64,000 nt of DNA from JBAZMA01 sp041649995 (GCA_041649995.1 JBAZMA010000001.1:186001-250000), one strand, 5' to 3'. Positions 47,449 to 56,267 are shown, counted from the first letter of the stretch. Notes: generated from the letters alone by a model not told the origin. Numbers and translations: made by a program.

Positions 47449-48183
47449 ATGATCACGATTAAAGCGCAGGGACTCACCCGGAAGTTCGGCGATCTCGTGG
47501 CCGTCGATCACCTTGACCTGGAGATCGCCGAAGGCGAGATTTTCGGGCTCGTCGGGCCTGATGGCGCGGGCAAGACCACGACCATGAGGCTTTTGACAGG
47601 CATCATGGAGCCCACCGGCGGAGAGGCCTGGGTCTGCGACAAGCATACGGTGAGGGAAGCCGAACCTCTCAAAGAGCATATCGCCTACATGTCACAGCGC
47701 TTCGGGCTTTATGAAGAGCTGACCGTGCTGGAGAATATCCATTTTTACGCCGATGTTTACGGCGTGGCCAGGGCGAACCGCGAGAAGGCGATCGACAAGC
47801 TCTTGGGGTTTTCAGGGCTCCTGCCGTTCAAGAAAAGGTTCGCGGGCAAGCTTTCCGGCGGCATGAAGCAGAAGCTGGGCCTGGCCTGCGCCCTGATCCA
47901 CACCCCCAGAGTCCTTTTCCTCGATGAACCCACCAACGGAGTGGACCCTGTCTCGCGCAGGGATTTTTGGAAGATCCTCTATGATCTCCTGAAGGAAAAG
48001 GTGACGATCTTCTGTTCAACGGCGTATCTCGACGAAGCGGAGCGCTGCAAAAGGGTGGGGCTTATCCATAAGGGCAAGCTCCTGCGTTGCGAGGGCCCCG
48101 AGCAGATCAAAAAAGAATGGAACGTCAAGACCCTGGAGGAGGCGTTCGTCGCCATCATCAAAGACTATGAACAGCGCGCCTAA
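47449..48183 (+). CDS. ABC exporter ATPase 1 (YbhF N-half-like)
   Basis: A 244-residue ABC ATPase with Walker A GPDGAGKTTTMRLL, signature KLSGGMKQKLGLACALI, Walker B VLFLDEPTNGVDP and the switch region FCSTAYLDEAERC, where tyrosine replaces the usual histidine. That loss suggests a weak or regulatory ATP site in a heterodimer with the next protein, as in the fused YbhF of E. coli. It overlaps the second ATPase gene by 17 bases. Confidence 0.9.
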   Translation: MITIKAQGLTRKFGDLVAVDHLDLEIAEGEIFGLVGPDGAGKTTTMRLLTGIMEPTGGEAWVCDKHTVREAEPLKEHIAYMSQRFGLYEELTVLENIHFYADVYGVARANREKAIDKLLGFSGLLPFKKRFAGKLSGGMKQKLGLACALIHTPRVLFLDEPTNGVDPVSRRDFWKILYDLLKEKVTIFCSTAYLDEAERCKRVGLIHKGKLLRCEGPEQIKKEWNVKTLEEAFVAIIKDYEQRA

Positions 48184-49120
48184 TCTCGCCGTCAGCGTCC
48201 GGGACCTGGAAAAGAGGTTCGGGGATTTTATCGCGGTCAACAAGGTCAATTTTGACGTCCATGAAGGCGAGATCTTCGGTTTCCTGGGCCCCAACGGAGC
48301 GGGAAAGTCCACGACGATCCGCATGCTCTGCGGTATTTACGCCCCCACATCCGGTTCCGGTACCGTCGGCGGTTTTGATATTATCCGCGAACAGAGCCGC
48401 ATCAAGGAACACATCGGGTACATGTCCCAGAAATTCTCCCTTTACGACGATTTGACGGTCGAGGAGAATATCGATTTCTATTCCGGCATCTATAAGATCC
48501 CCGCTCATGACAGGCAGGCCAGAAAAGAAGAGGTGATCCGCCTGGCCGACCTGGACGCCTTTCGCAACCGCCCCGCGCGTATCATCTCCGGCGGCTGGAA
48601 ACAGCGCCTGGCCCTGGGCTGCGCGCTTCTCCACCATCCCCGGATGCTTTTTTTGGATGAACCCACCTCCGGCGTGGACCCGATCACGCGCGCCAACTTC
48701 TGGGCGATCATCAAGGACCTGGCCAAAAAGGGCGTCACGGTTTTCGTCACGACGCATTATATGGATGAGGCCGAGAACTGCGACCGGATGGTTTTGATCT
48801 ATCACGGCACGATCATCGCCATGGGCACTCCGGATGAAATGAAGGCCAAATACATGACAAATGACGTCCTGGAGATCGTTGTCCCCGAGGCCCAGGGCTT
48901 AGTCGACGACCTCGGCCGCCTGGAAGGCGTCAAGGAGACTTCGCTGTTCGGGGCCAACATCCACGCCATCGTTTATGACGCGGCCTCCGCCATCCCCGCG
49001 CTGACCTCTTATCTGAAAAGCCGGGGAGCGGACCTGCGGGGCATCGCGAAAATCCGCCCCAGCCTCGAAGATGTTTTCGTTTCGGCCATTGAGAATTACG
49101 ACAAGGAGCACGCGTCGTGA
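48167..49120 (+). CDS. ABC exporter ATPase 2 (YbhF C-half-like)
   Basis: A 317-residue ABC ATPase: Walker A GPNGAGKSTTIRML, signature IISGGWKQRLALGCALL (SGGW form as in YbhF C-halves), Walker B MLFLDEPTSGVDP and an intact switch histidine in FVTTHYMDEAENC. The C-terminal extension ends IRPSLEDVFVSAIENYD. With the previous protein it forms the asymmetric motor of the exporter. Confidence 0.92.
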   Translation: MNSAPNLAVSVRDLEKRFGDFIAVNKVNFDVHEGEIFGFLGPNGAGKSTTIRMLCGIYAPTSGSGTVGGFDIIREQSRIKEHIGYMSQKFSLYDDLTVEENIDFYSGIYKIPAHDRQARKEEVIRLADLDAFRNRPARIISGGWKQRLALGCALLHHPRMLFLDEPTSGVDPITRANFWAIIKDLAKKGVTVFVTTHYMDEAENCDRMVLIYHGTIIAMGTPDEMKAKYMTNDVLEIVVPEAQGLVDDLGRLEGVKETSLFGANIHAIVYDAASAIPALTSYLKSRGADLRGIAKIRPSLEDVFVSAIENYDKEHAS

Positions 49121-50250
49121 ATGTCAAAAGGATCCTGGCCATCGCCTGGAAGGAGTTTATCCAGATCAAGCGCGATCCGCGGTCGCTCGCGCTGTCTTTG
49201 GGCATTCCGGTCCTTCTGCTTTTGATTTTTGGTTTCGGGCTTTCCCTGGATATCGACCATGTCCGCACGATCGTCTGGAACCAGGACCCCTCTTCGAAGG
49301 TGACGCGCGATTTCCTGCTGAATTTTAAATATTCCAAGTATTTCCATATCATCGCCTACACGGACAACTATCGCGACATCCAGGACAAGATCGATTCCGG
49401 GGAAGCGATGCTCGCGTTTGTCATCCCTAAGGATTTTTCGCGGCTCCTGGAATCCGGAAAAGCCGCGCCCCTTCAGTTGATCGTCGACGGCAGCGACGCC
49501 AATACCGCGACGATCGCCATGAATTACGTGAATTCCGTCATCCACGCGTACAATACGCAGCTTTTGACGGATGTGCTTTACTCGCGCGGCATCACGCCCC
49601 GCGCGCGCGTGGAAGCCCGGCCGCGGGTCTGGTATAACATGGGGCTGGTGAGCACCTGGTTTATCGTGCCGGGTGTCCTGGCGATGATCATCATGATCGT
49701 CTCGGCGCTGGTGACGTCTTTGTGCGTCGCCCGGGAGTGGGAGCGCGGGACCATGGAACAGCTGATCTCGACGCCGGTCAAGGCGCCGGAACTCATTATC
49801 GGCAAGTTTCTTCCTTATTTTTGCATCGGTTTTCTGGATTTGACCGTAGGCGTCCTGATGGCGCAGCTTCTTTTCGGCGTGCCCTTCCGCGGAAATTACA
49901 TCACGCTCATTTTCATGAGCTGGCTTTTTTTGACCGGCGCGCTGTCCCAGGGGATCTACATTTCCGTCGTCGCCCGCTCCCAGCTGATGGCCAGCCAGCT
50001 GGCCAGCCTGACGACCCTGATTCCCACGCTGCTGTTGTCCGGTTTCATTTATCCCATTTTTAACATGCCCAAGGCCATCCAGGCGATCACCTATCTGGTC
50101 CCGGCCCGCTATTACATCATCATTCTGCGGGAATTGTTCCTGAAGGCCGGCGGCCTGGCCGTGATGTGGGATGAAATGCTGTTTCTCCTCCTGTTCGCGG
50201 TCTTCATGTTCACGTGCTCCATCAAGCGTTTTCAAAAGAAGGTGGTTTAG
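49117..50250 (+). CDS. ABC-2 permease 1 (YbhS-like)
   Basis: A 377-residue ABC-2 permease with one N-terminal helix (LGIPVLLLLIFGFGLSLDI), a large extracytoplasmic domain (about 45-170) and five C-terminal helices (LVSTWFIVPGVLAMIIMIVS onward). The EWERGTMEQLISTPVKAPEL loop is the standard coupling-helix region. It pairs with the next permease. It overlaps ATPase 2 by 4 bases. Confidence 0.93.
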   Translation: MNVKRILAIAWKEFIQIKRDPRSLALSLGIPVLLLLIFGFGLSLDIDHVRTIVWNQDPSSKVTRDFLLNFKYSKYFHIIAYTDNYRDIQDKIDSGEAMLAFVIPKDFSRLLESGKAAPLQLIVDGSDANTATIAMNYVNSVIHAYNTQLLTDVLYSRGITPRARVEARPRVWYNMGLVSTWFIVPGVLAMIIMIVSALVTSLCVAREWERGTMEQLISTPVKAPELIIGKFLPYFCIGFLDLTVGVLMAQLLFGVPFRGNYITLIFMSWLFLTGALSQGIYISVVARSQLMASQLASLTTLIPTLLLSGFIYPIFNMPKAIQAITYLVPARYYIIILRELFLKAGGLAVMWDEMLFLLLFAVFMFTCSIKRFQKKVV

Positions 50251-50253
50251 CGT

Positions 50254-51381
50254 ATGTGGGAGAGGGCCTCCTCCATCATCATCAAGGAATTCAAGCAGAT
50301 CTTCCGGGATCCCCGCATGAAGACGATCATCTTTATCACGCCGCTGGTGCAGATTTTGATGTTCGGCTACGCGGCCAACAAGGACATTAATTTTGTCCCG
50401 ACCGCCATCTTTGACCGGGACAATACCAGGGAAAGCCGCGATCTTCTGCGTGATTTCACCTATTCGAAGTATTTCGTTCCCCGGTATTTTCTCAGCAATG
50501 ACGCAGAGCAGAACGCGGTCCTGGACAAGGGCCGCGCGAGCATTGTCATCCGCATGGACCGCGGGTTCGGCCGCAATCTGCGGGCGGGCAAGGATGCTCT
50601 CGTGCAACTGGCTTACGACGGGACGGATTCCAATACCGCCATGGTCGTCATGGGCTACGCCAACACCATTATGAGCAACTATCAGTACCGGATGCTGAAA
50701 GAAGAGGCCCTGGAGCGCGGGGGGATCGCCGAGGCGCCTCGCGTGGACCTGCGGGACAGGGCCTGGTTCAACGGCAACCTGATTTCGCGCAACTACTATA
50801 TCCCGGGGGTCATCGCCAGCATTGTCACGATGATGTCGTTATTGCTTTCGGCCATGGCCATCGTCAAGGAGAAGGAGATCGGGACCATGGAGCAGCTGAT
50901 CGTCAGCCCGATCAAGCCCCTGGAGTTCATCATCGGGAAACTTCTTCCGTTCGCCATCATCGCGCTGGTCCAGATCACCCTCATCACGGCCCTGGGCGTT
51001 CTCTGGTTTCATGTGCCTTTGAGGGGGAATCTTCTGCTTTTGCTTGTGGCTTCCTGTATTTATCTCTTCACGACCCTGGGCATCGGTTTGTTCATTTCCA
51101 CGGTTTCTTCCACCCAGCAGGAGGCGATGATGTCGGTTTTTCTTTTTTACCTGCCGATCGTTCTTCTGTCCGGGTTTGCCTATCCCATCGCCAATATGCC
51201 CAAAATCATCCAGATCGTCACCTACTTAAATCCCTTGCGCTATTTTATGGTCATTATCCGGGGTGTTTTCCTCAAAGGTGTTGGGATCACGGTGCTTTGG
51301 CCGCAGATATGGCCTCTGGTAATCATGGGATTGTGCGTTATCCTTTTGAGTTCCATGCAGTTCGGAAAGAAGATGGGTTGA
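50254..51381 (+). CDS. ABC-2 permease 2 (YbhR-like)
   Basis: A 375-residue paralogue of the preceding permease, same topology: EFKQIFRDPRMKTIIFITPL, a large periplasmic domain, NYYIPGVIASIVTMMSLLLS, KEKEIGTMEQLIVSPIKPLE and a last helix pair ending VIMGLCVILLSSMQFG. It completes a TolC-adaptor-ATPase2-permease2 exporter that probably removes amphipathic drugs or envelope compounds. No terminator is seen after the stop. Confidence 0.93.
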   Translation: MWERASSIIIKEFKQIFRDPRMKTIIFITPLVQILMFGYAANKDINFVPTAIFDRDNTRESRDLLRDFTYSKYFVPRYFLSNDAEQNAVLDKGRASIVIRMDRGFGRNLRAGKDALVQLAYDGTDSNTAMVVMGYANTIMSNYQYRMLKEEALERGGIAEAPRVDLRDRAWFNGNLISRNYYIPGVIASIVTMMSLLLSAMAIVKEKEIGTMEQLIVSPIKPLEFIIGKLLPFAIIALVQITLITALGVLWFHVPLRGNLLLLLVASCIYLFTTLGIGLFISTVSSTQQEAMMSVFLFYLPIVLLSGFAYPIANMPKIIQIVTYLNPLRYFMVIIRGVFLKGVGITVLWPQIWPLVIMGLCVILLSSMQFGKKMG

Positions 51382-51416
51382 GGATTTTTTCGGCCTTCTG
51401 TTTCGGGATGTTTTTC

Positions 51417-51445
51417 TTTACACCCGCCGAAAAATCTGATATGAT
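51417..51445 (+). promoter_or_regulatory. carB promoter
   Basis: TTTACA, 17 bp, TATGAT; predicted +1 near 51452, giving a leader of about 200 bases. Confidence 0.72.
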
Positions 51446-51540
51446 TGACCCTCGATCAAAAGATTTTTCCGCTTCCCGCCGCCTTTGCGGGAACTAAGAC
51501 CACAAGCGTCAAAGCCGACGTTTTTTGTGAAACAAATCGT

Positions 51541-51609
51541 ATGTTCGTGATCGTCGCCTCGCTTCCAGAAAATATTCTGAAAATACCGTATTTGAGCACT
51601 GACTTTTGA
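51541..51609 (+). CDS. Possible leader peptide upstream of carB
   Basis: A 22-codon frame encodes MFVIVASLPENILKIPYLST then DF; its stop lies 4 bases before the attenuator hairpin. It has no clear ribosome site. The position, just downstream of a T6 tract (51521-51526) and just upstream of a terminator, recalls the pyrBI-type leader, but coding is not shown. Confidence 0.3.
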   Translation: MFVIVASLPENILKIPYLSTDF

Positions 51610-51613
51610 TAAG

Positions 51614-51640
51614 GCCAGGGGAAACCCTGGCATTTTTTTT
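51614..51640 (+). terminator. Intrinsic terminator inside the carB leader (attenuator)
   Basis: GCCAGGG-GAAA-CCCTGGC (51614-51631), A, then eight T (51633-51640). It lies one base before GAAAGGAG and 13 bases before the carB ATG, so it must be bypassed for carB expression from the promoter at 51417. A second hairpin, TTCCCGC/GCGGGAA, sits near 51475-51492. Confidence 0.85.
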
Positions 51641-51653
51641 GAAAGGAGTTTTT

Positions 51654-54600
51654 ATGCCAAGGCGCACCGATATCAAGAAAGTCCTGATCATAGGGTCAGG
51701 CCCCATTATTATTGGACAGGCCTGCGAATTCGATTATTCCGGGACCCAGGCCTGCAAGGCCCTGCGGGCCGAAGGCTACGAGATTATCCTGGTGAATTCC
51801 AACCCCGCGACGATCATGACCGACCCCGATATGGCCGACAGGACGTATATCGAACCCCTGACCCCCGAAAGCGTCGAGAGGATCATCGCCAAGGAGAAGC
51901 CGGACGCGCTCCTGCCGAATCTGGGCGGCCAGACAGGGCTGAACCTGGCTTCCACCCTGTACAAGACGGGAATCCTCAAGAAATACGGCGTCGAGGTCAT
52001 CGGCGTGAAGGCGGAGGCGATTGAACGCGGAGAGGACAGGGAGGTTTTCAAGAAGACCATGCGCGAGTTGGGAATCCCTGTGCCCCGTTCCGCCACAGCC
52101 TTGTCCGTGGAAGAGGCCGAGAAGATCGCCGCCGAGCTTGGCGGGCCGGTCGTGGTGCGTCCGGCCTACACGCTGGGAGGCACAGGCGGCGGCATCGCCT
52201 ATAACGTGGAAGAACTGCGCGTGATCGCGAATCGCGGCCTGGCCATGAGCATCGTCCATCAGGTCCTTATTGAAGAAGCGGTGGTGGGTTGGGAGGAGCT
52301 GGAGCTGGAAGTCGTGCGGGACGAAAAGAACACGATGATCACTGTCTGCTTCATCGAGAATATCGACGCGATGGGCGTGCATACCGGAGACAGTTTCTGC
52401 GCCGCGCCCATGCTCACCGTGCCTGTTTCCCTGCAGAAACGCATGCAGGAGCTTTCCTACAGGATCGTCGAGGCGATCGGGGTCGTGGGCGGCACCAATA
52501 TCCAGTTCGCCCACAATAAAAAGGACGACCGCCTGGTGGTCATCGAGATCAATCCGAGGACCTCGCGGTCTTCGGCCCTGGCCTCCAAGGCAACCGGTTT
52601 TCCGATCGCCCTTGTTTCCACCCGCCTGGCCGCGGGCAACACGCTGGAGGAGATCCCTTACTGGAGAAAGGGGACACTGGATCAGTATGAGCCGTGGGGG
52701 GATTACGTCGTCATAAAATTCGCGCGCTGGGCCTTTGAGAAGTTTCCCAAGGCCCAGGATATCCTCGGCACCCAGATGAAAGCCGTGGGCGAGGTCATGA
52801 GTATCGGTAAAAATTTCAAGGAGGCTTTTCAGAAAGCGATCCGTTCCCTGGAAATAGGACGTTACGGCCTGGGCTGGGCAAAGGATTTTGCCTCCCTCCA
52901 GGAGGATGAACTGCGCAAGCGGCTCGCATTTCCTTCCAGCGAACGTATCTTCTTGATGTATGAGGCCCTGCGCAAGGGAATTTCCCCGAAGGAACTTCAC
53001 GAGATGACGCATATCGGCGTCTGGTTCATCGAGCAGATGAAGGAGCTGGTGGATTTCGAGGAAAAAATTCTTAAGCATCCCTGGGCTTCGTTGCCGGACA
53101 AATGGCTGGTCCAGGCCAAGGAGTGGGGTTTTAGCGACAGATACCTGGCCCGGCTTTTCGGGATCCAGGAGGCCGCGGTCCGTTCGCGGCGCCAGAAACT
53201 CGGCAAGATCAGCCGTTATGAGGCGGTCCCGGTCAGCGGCGTTGAAAATTCCGCTTATTATTATTCGACCTATTCTCCGGGAACCGATGAGGTGGCTGTT
53301 TCCGCCCGGCCCAAGATCATGATTTTGGGCGGGGGCCCTAACCGCATCGGTCAGGGCATTGAGTTCGATTATACCTGCGTTCACGCGGCCTTCGCGCTCA
53401 GGGACGAAGGGTATGAATCGATCATGGTGAATTGCAATCCGGAAACTGTTTCCACGGATTACGACACATCGAACAAGCTTTATTTTGAACCCCTGACCGT
53501 AGAAGATGTCCTTTCCATTTACGAGAAGGAAAAACCCGCCGGCGTCATCGTCCAGTTCGGCGGCCAGACGCCTCTGAATATCGCGCGGGAACTGCAGGAG
53601 CAGGGGGTCAAGATCCTGGGGACAAGCGTTGAGAGCATCGCTTTTGCCGAGGACAGGGAGTTGTTCAGGCAGAAGATGATCGAGTTCGGCATTCCGCAGC
53701 CGGAAAGCGGGACTGCCCGTTCGCTCGAGGAAGCCCTGGTGATCGCGCGCCGCATCGGCTATCCTCTCATGGTCAGGCCGTCTTTTGTTTTGGGCGGCAG
53801 GGGTATGGAGATCATCTATGATGAAGAAATGCTCAGGCGTTACGCCGTGGAGGCGATCCAGGTCAGTCCGGAATATCCGATGCTCATCGACAGGTTCCTC
53901 GAACGCGCCCTGGAATGCGAGGTGGACGCGCTTTGCGACGGGCAAAAGACGTTTGTCGCGGCCGTCATGGAACATATCGAACACGCCGGCATCCATTCGG
54001 GCGATTCCGCCTGCGTCATCCCTCCCCGCAGTATCCCGGCCAGGCACTTAAAGACCATCCGCGAATACACGGATGTCATCGCCAGGGCCCTGGGCGTCGT
54101 GGGTCTCATCAATATTCAGTTCGCCATCTGCGACGACAAGGTCTATATCCTTGAGGCCAACCCGAGGGCTTCGCGCACGGTGCCGGTTGTTTCGAAACTC
54201 ACCGGGTATCTGATCGCGCGCATCGCCACGCAGCTGATGCTGGGCAAGAAGCTGTCGGATTTCCCGCAGCTCGATGAACAGGCCAGGCTGCCGTATGTGG
54301 GTGTCAAGGAGGCGGTGTTTCCGTTCAACATGTTCCCTGAGGTGGATCCTGTTTTGGGGCCGGAGATGCGCGCGACAGGAGAGGTCATGGGCATCGACGA
54401 CACCTTCGGCGAAGCGTTCTATAAGGCCGAGGAAGCCACGGGCACCAAGCTTCCCTGCGAAGGCAATGTGCTTTTGACGGTCAACGACAGGGACAAAAAA
54501 GAACTTGTTTCCGTCGCCCGGAAGTTGATGAACCTGGGTTTCAAGATTCTGGCCACCGAAGGCACAGGCCGTTTTCTGGCCGAGCAGGGCATCGAAAACG

Positions 54601-54893
54601 CCGTCATCAACAAGATGCAGGAGGGCAGGCCCAACGTGGTTGACGCGATCAAGAACGGGCAGGTCCATTTGGTCGTCAATACGCCGTCGGGCAAAAAGGG
54701 AACCTCCGACGACAGTTATATCCGGATCATGGCGATCCAGCACAAGATCCCCTATATCACGACCATGGCCGCGGCTGTGGCAAGTGTGGAGGCTATCGCG
54801 GCGATGAAAAAGGGAAAGATCACGGTCCGTTCCCTGCAGGAATATCATCTCTTAAAAAACAAGAGCCAGGCGGAGGCCAGGAGGTCGGCATGA
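51654..54893 (+). CDS. carB: Carbamoyl-phosphate synthase large subunit
   Basis: A 1079-residue CarB making carbamoyl phosphate for pyrimidines and arginine. The duplicated ATP-grasp halves begin KKVLIIGSGPIIIGQACEFD and KIMILGGGPNRIGQGIEFDY, with VVRPAYTLGGTGGGIAYNVE and LMVRPSFVLGGRGMEIIYDE in the nucleotide sites. The C-terminal MGS-like allosteric domain contains FKILATEGTGRFLAEQGIEN and VNTPSGKKGTSDDSYIRI. No carA is adjacent. GAAAGGAG precedes the ATG directly after the attenuator. Confidence 0.97.
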   Translation: MPRRTDIKKVLIIGSGPIIIGQACEFDYSGTQACKALRAEGYEIILVNSNPATIMTDPDMADRTYIEPLTPESVERIIAKEKPDALLPNLGGQTGLNLASTLYKTGILKKYGVEVIGVKAEAIERGEDREVFKKTMRELGIPVPRSATALSVEEAEKIAAELGGPVVVRPAYTLGGTGGGIAYNVEELRVIANRGLAMSIVHQVLIEEAVVGWEELELEVVRDEKNTMITVCFIENIDAMGVHTGDSFCAAPMLTVPVSLQKRMQELSYRIVEAIGVVGGTNIQFAHNKKDDRLVVIEINPRTSRSSALASKATGFPIALVSTRLAAGNTLEEIPYWRKGTLDQYEPWGDYVVIKFARWAFEKFPKAQDILGTQMKAVGEVMSIGKNFKEAFQKAIRSLEIGRYGLGWAKDFASLQEDELRKRLAFPSSERIFLMYEALRKGISPKELHEMTHIGVWFIEQMKELVDFEEKILKHPWASLPDKWLVQAKEWGFSDRYLARLFGIQEAAVRSRRQKLGKISRYEAVPVSGVENSAYYYSTYSPGTDEVAVSARPKIMILGGGPNRIGQGIEFDYTCVHAAFALRDEGYESIMVNCNPETVSTDYDTSNKLYFEPLTVEDVLSIYEKEKPAGVIVQFGGQTPLNIARELQEQGVKILGTSVESIAFAEDRELFRQKMIEFGIPQPESGTARSLEEALVIARRIGYPLMVRPSFVLGGRGMEIIYDEEMLRRYAVEAIQVSPEYPMLIDRFLERALECEVDALCDGQKTFVAAVMEHIEHAGIHSGDSACVIPPRSIPARHLKTIREYTDVIARALGVVGLINIQFAICDDKVYILEANPRASRTVPVVSKLTGYLIARIATQLMLGKKLSDFPQLDEQARLPYVGVKEAVFPFNMFPEVDPVLGPEMRATGEVMGIDDTFGEAFYKAEEATGTKLPCEGNVLLTVNDRDKKELVSVARKLMNLGFKILATEGTGRFLAEQGIENAVINKMQEGRPNVVDAIKNGQVHLVVNTPSGKKGTSDDSYIRIMAIQHKIPYITTMAAAVASVEAIAAMKKGKITVRSLQEYHLLKNKSQAEARRSA

Positions 54894-55099
54894 CAGCGGT
54901 CAAAGAGATGAAGGCGGCAATGAGTTTCTTAAAATGAAAAAACTCCCTTAAATTGCTTTTGATTTTCAAATTGACCTTCTTCCTGTAAAGGGGTATCATT
55001 ATTTAACTACAAAGGGGTGCCGTGGAGGATGAGAGTTAAATTTTGAGGTAGCTCTTTTTTTAAGGGTTGCCTTTTTTTTAACTCAAAGAAGGAGGGGCA
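54894..55099. other. Gap after carB
   Basis: A 15-codon frame from 54890 (MTAVKEMKAAMSFLK) overlaps the carB stop as ATGA but ends quickly; it may be the stub of a lost downstream gene. A hairpin GAGTTT/AAACTC follows. The promoter at 54971 and AT-rich leader of the next gene fill the rest. Confidence 0.4.
54971..54999 (+). promoter_or_regulatory. Promoter of the PEGA lipoprotein gene
   Basis: TTGACC, 17 bp, TATCAT; predicted +1 near 55006 with a 94-base AT-rich leader and GAAGGAGGGG before the ATG. Confidence 0.7.
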
Positions 55100-55492
55100 A
55101 TGAATACGAACTTTAAAGCTATAGCGATTTGTCTTTGTTTGGTGTCATTTTTATTTATAACTTTACCTGGTTGCGCGACTCTTTTTAAACAAAAGACAAG
55201 AACAGTAGATTTTGACTCAGATCCGCAAGGTGCTGATATATACATTAATGGAAACCGTATGGGGAAAACACCTCTCCCGATACAGCTTTCTAATTTAAAA
55301 TCTGCAACAGTCACCTTTAAAAAAGCAGGTTTTGAAGATAAAACGTATATCATTAACACCAAGGTCGGTGGTGGTTGGGTGGTTTTAGATATTTTAGGCG
55401 GTTTTATTCCTGTTATAATTGACGCTTGTACTGAAAATTGGTACAATCTTGATACAGATGCTGTAAAAGTTTTGTTAGATGTTCAGAAGTAA
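55100..55492 (+). CDS. PEGA-domain lipoprotein
   Basis: A 130-residue protein. A lipoprotein signal peptide ends in the lipobox LPGC (LFITLPGCATLF). A PEGA domain follows: VDFDSDPQGADIYINGNRMG, KTPLPIQLSNLKSATVTFKK and a hydrophobic segment GGWVVLDILGGFIPVIIDAC. Such proteins occur at the cell surface; the role is unknown. Codon use is strikingly AT-rich compared with neighbours, suggesting recent acquisition. It has its own promoter and terminator. Confidence 0.8.
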   Translation: MNTNFKAIAICLCLVSFLFITLPGCATLFKQKTRTVDFDSDPQGADIYINGNRMGKTPLPIQLSNLKSATVTFKKAGFEDKTYIINTKVGGGWVVLDILGGFIPVIIDACTENWYNLDTDAVKVLLDVQK

Positions 55493-55507
55493 TAATAATT
55501 TAAGTCA

Positions 55508-55540
55508 AAAAGGCAGAGCTTCATTTTGAGCCTGCCTTTT
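55508..55540 (+). terminator. Terminator of the PEGA gene
   Basis: AAAAGGCAG (55508-55516) pairs with CTGCCTTTT (55532-55540), with an inner AGCT/AGC pairing, and is followed by GATTTTTA. It can work in both directions. Confidence 0.7.
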
Positions 55541-55784
55541 GATTTTTATATCTAGCTTACAAAAACTTCTTTCAAGAATATGGTGGAAAATCCCAGCTAG
55601 CGGAAGAAACGCCCTGTGTTATTATATATTTTGTAATAAGGCGGTGAATGATTCGGTGATATGCAAAAATCCTTCTTTACAGTCTTATCTGAATCTGGTA
55701 TAACAAATTTCCGTTTCCACTCCTTGAGAAATACCTCGCCTTTTATGGTAATGCCACTTGTAATATAGATCATCGTATTCTTTT

Positions 55785-55860
55785 GGGCCGTTAGCTCAGC
55801 TGGTAGAGCAACTGACTCTTAATCAGTGGGTCGGAGGTTCGAATCCTCCACGGCTCACCA
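55785..55860 (+). tRNA. tRNA-Lys (anticodon CTT)
   Basis: Acceptor GGGCCGT/ACGGCTC, D arm AGCTCAGCTGGTAGAGC, anticodon stem ACTGA/TCAGT around loop CTCTTAA (CTT), T arm GGAGGTTCGAATCCTCC, discriminator A and encoded CCA (55858-55860). From base 55840 to beyond its terminator the sequence is repeated at 56009. The 55541-55784 stretch upstream is AT-rich and shows no gene. Confidence 0.96.
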
Positions 55861-56082
55861 AATTTGAAAGCCACGCTTCGGTGTGGCTTTTAAATTTTAG
55901 TGTTAGAGGATTCGAAGCGAACGAACGCCGAGCGATAAGCGTGGAAAAGGCCACTGGCCGTCAGTGAGTGAGGTGGGGTCGCGCAGCGAGCTCTGCGAGC
56001 GTAGCGACCGAATCCTCCACGGCTCACCAAATTTGAAAGCCACGCTTCGGTGTGGCTTTTAAATTTTAGTGTTAGAGGATTC
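55840..56082. repeat. Duplicated tRNA-Lys 3' end plus terminator
   Basis: A perfect 74-bp direct repeat: 55840-55913 and 56009-56082 (period 169). Each copy holds the tRNA 3' tail with CCA and the terminator hairpin, ending GTTAGAGGATTC. The 95 bases between the copies are GC-rich (CGCAG/CTGCG-type stems, GAGCG words) and are bracketed by GAGGATTCG and its complement CGAATCCTC. Confidence 0.88.
55867..55898 (+). terminator. tRNA-Lys terminator
   Basis: AAAGCCAC (55867-55874), loop GCTTCGGT, GTGGCTTT (55883-55890), then TAAATTTT. An exact second copy lies at 56036-56067 within the duplicated segment. Confidence 0.8.
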
Positions 56083-56180
56083 TCCCGCTTTGTGGGACCC
56101 CGCTTAGTTTTCACTAAGGTTCGGGGGAAGCGAACGCTGTCTGCCCGCCAAAGGCGAGGCAGATGAGTCGAGTGGAGTTT

Positions 56181-56267
56181 GGCCGGGATTGACCTTTTTC
56201 TCGCTCAACTGGTACTCGCCGCATAGCGGCTCCGTTCCAATTCGCTTTAAAAAGGTCAATCCCGGCC
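56181..56267. repeat. Perfect 19-bp inverted repeat
   Basis: GGCCGGGATTGACCTTTTT (56181-56199) and its exact complement (56249-56267) flank a 49-base loop. It belongs to the palindrome-rich island between tRNA-Lys and the radical SAM gene. Confidence 0.9.

Noticed and set aside
51696..54047. A 783-codon open frame on the minus strand inside carB
   Set aside because: It is the exact shadow of carB, with arginine/histidine/aspartate-rich composition, no family resemblance and no ribosome site.
55840..56082. A second tRNA-Lys gene
   Set aside because: The second copy holds only the T-arm 3' half, acceptor strand and terminator; no D or anticodon arm precedes it.
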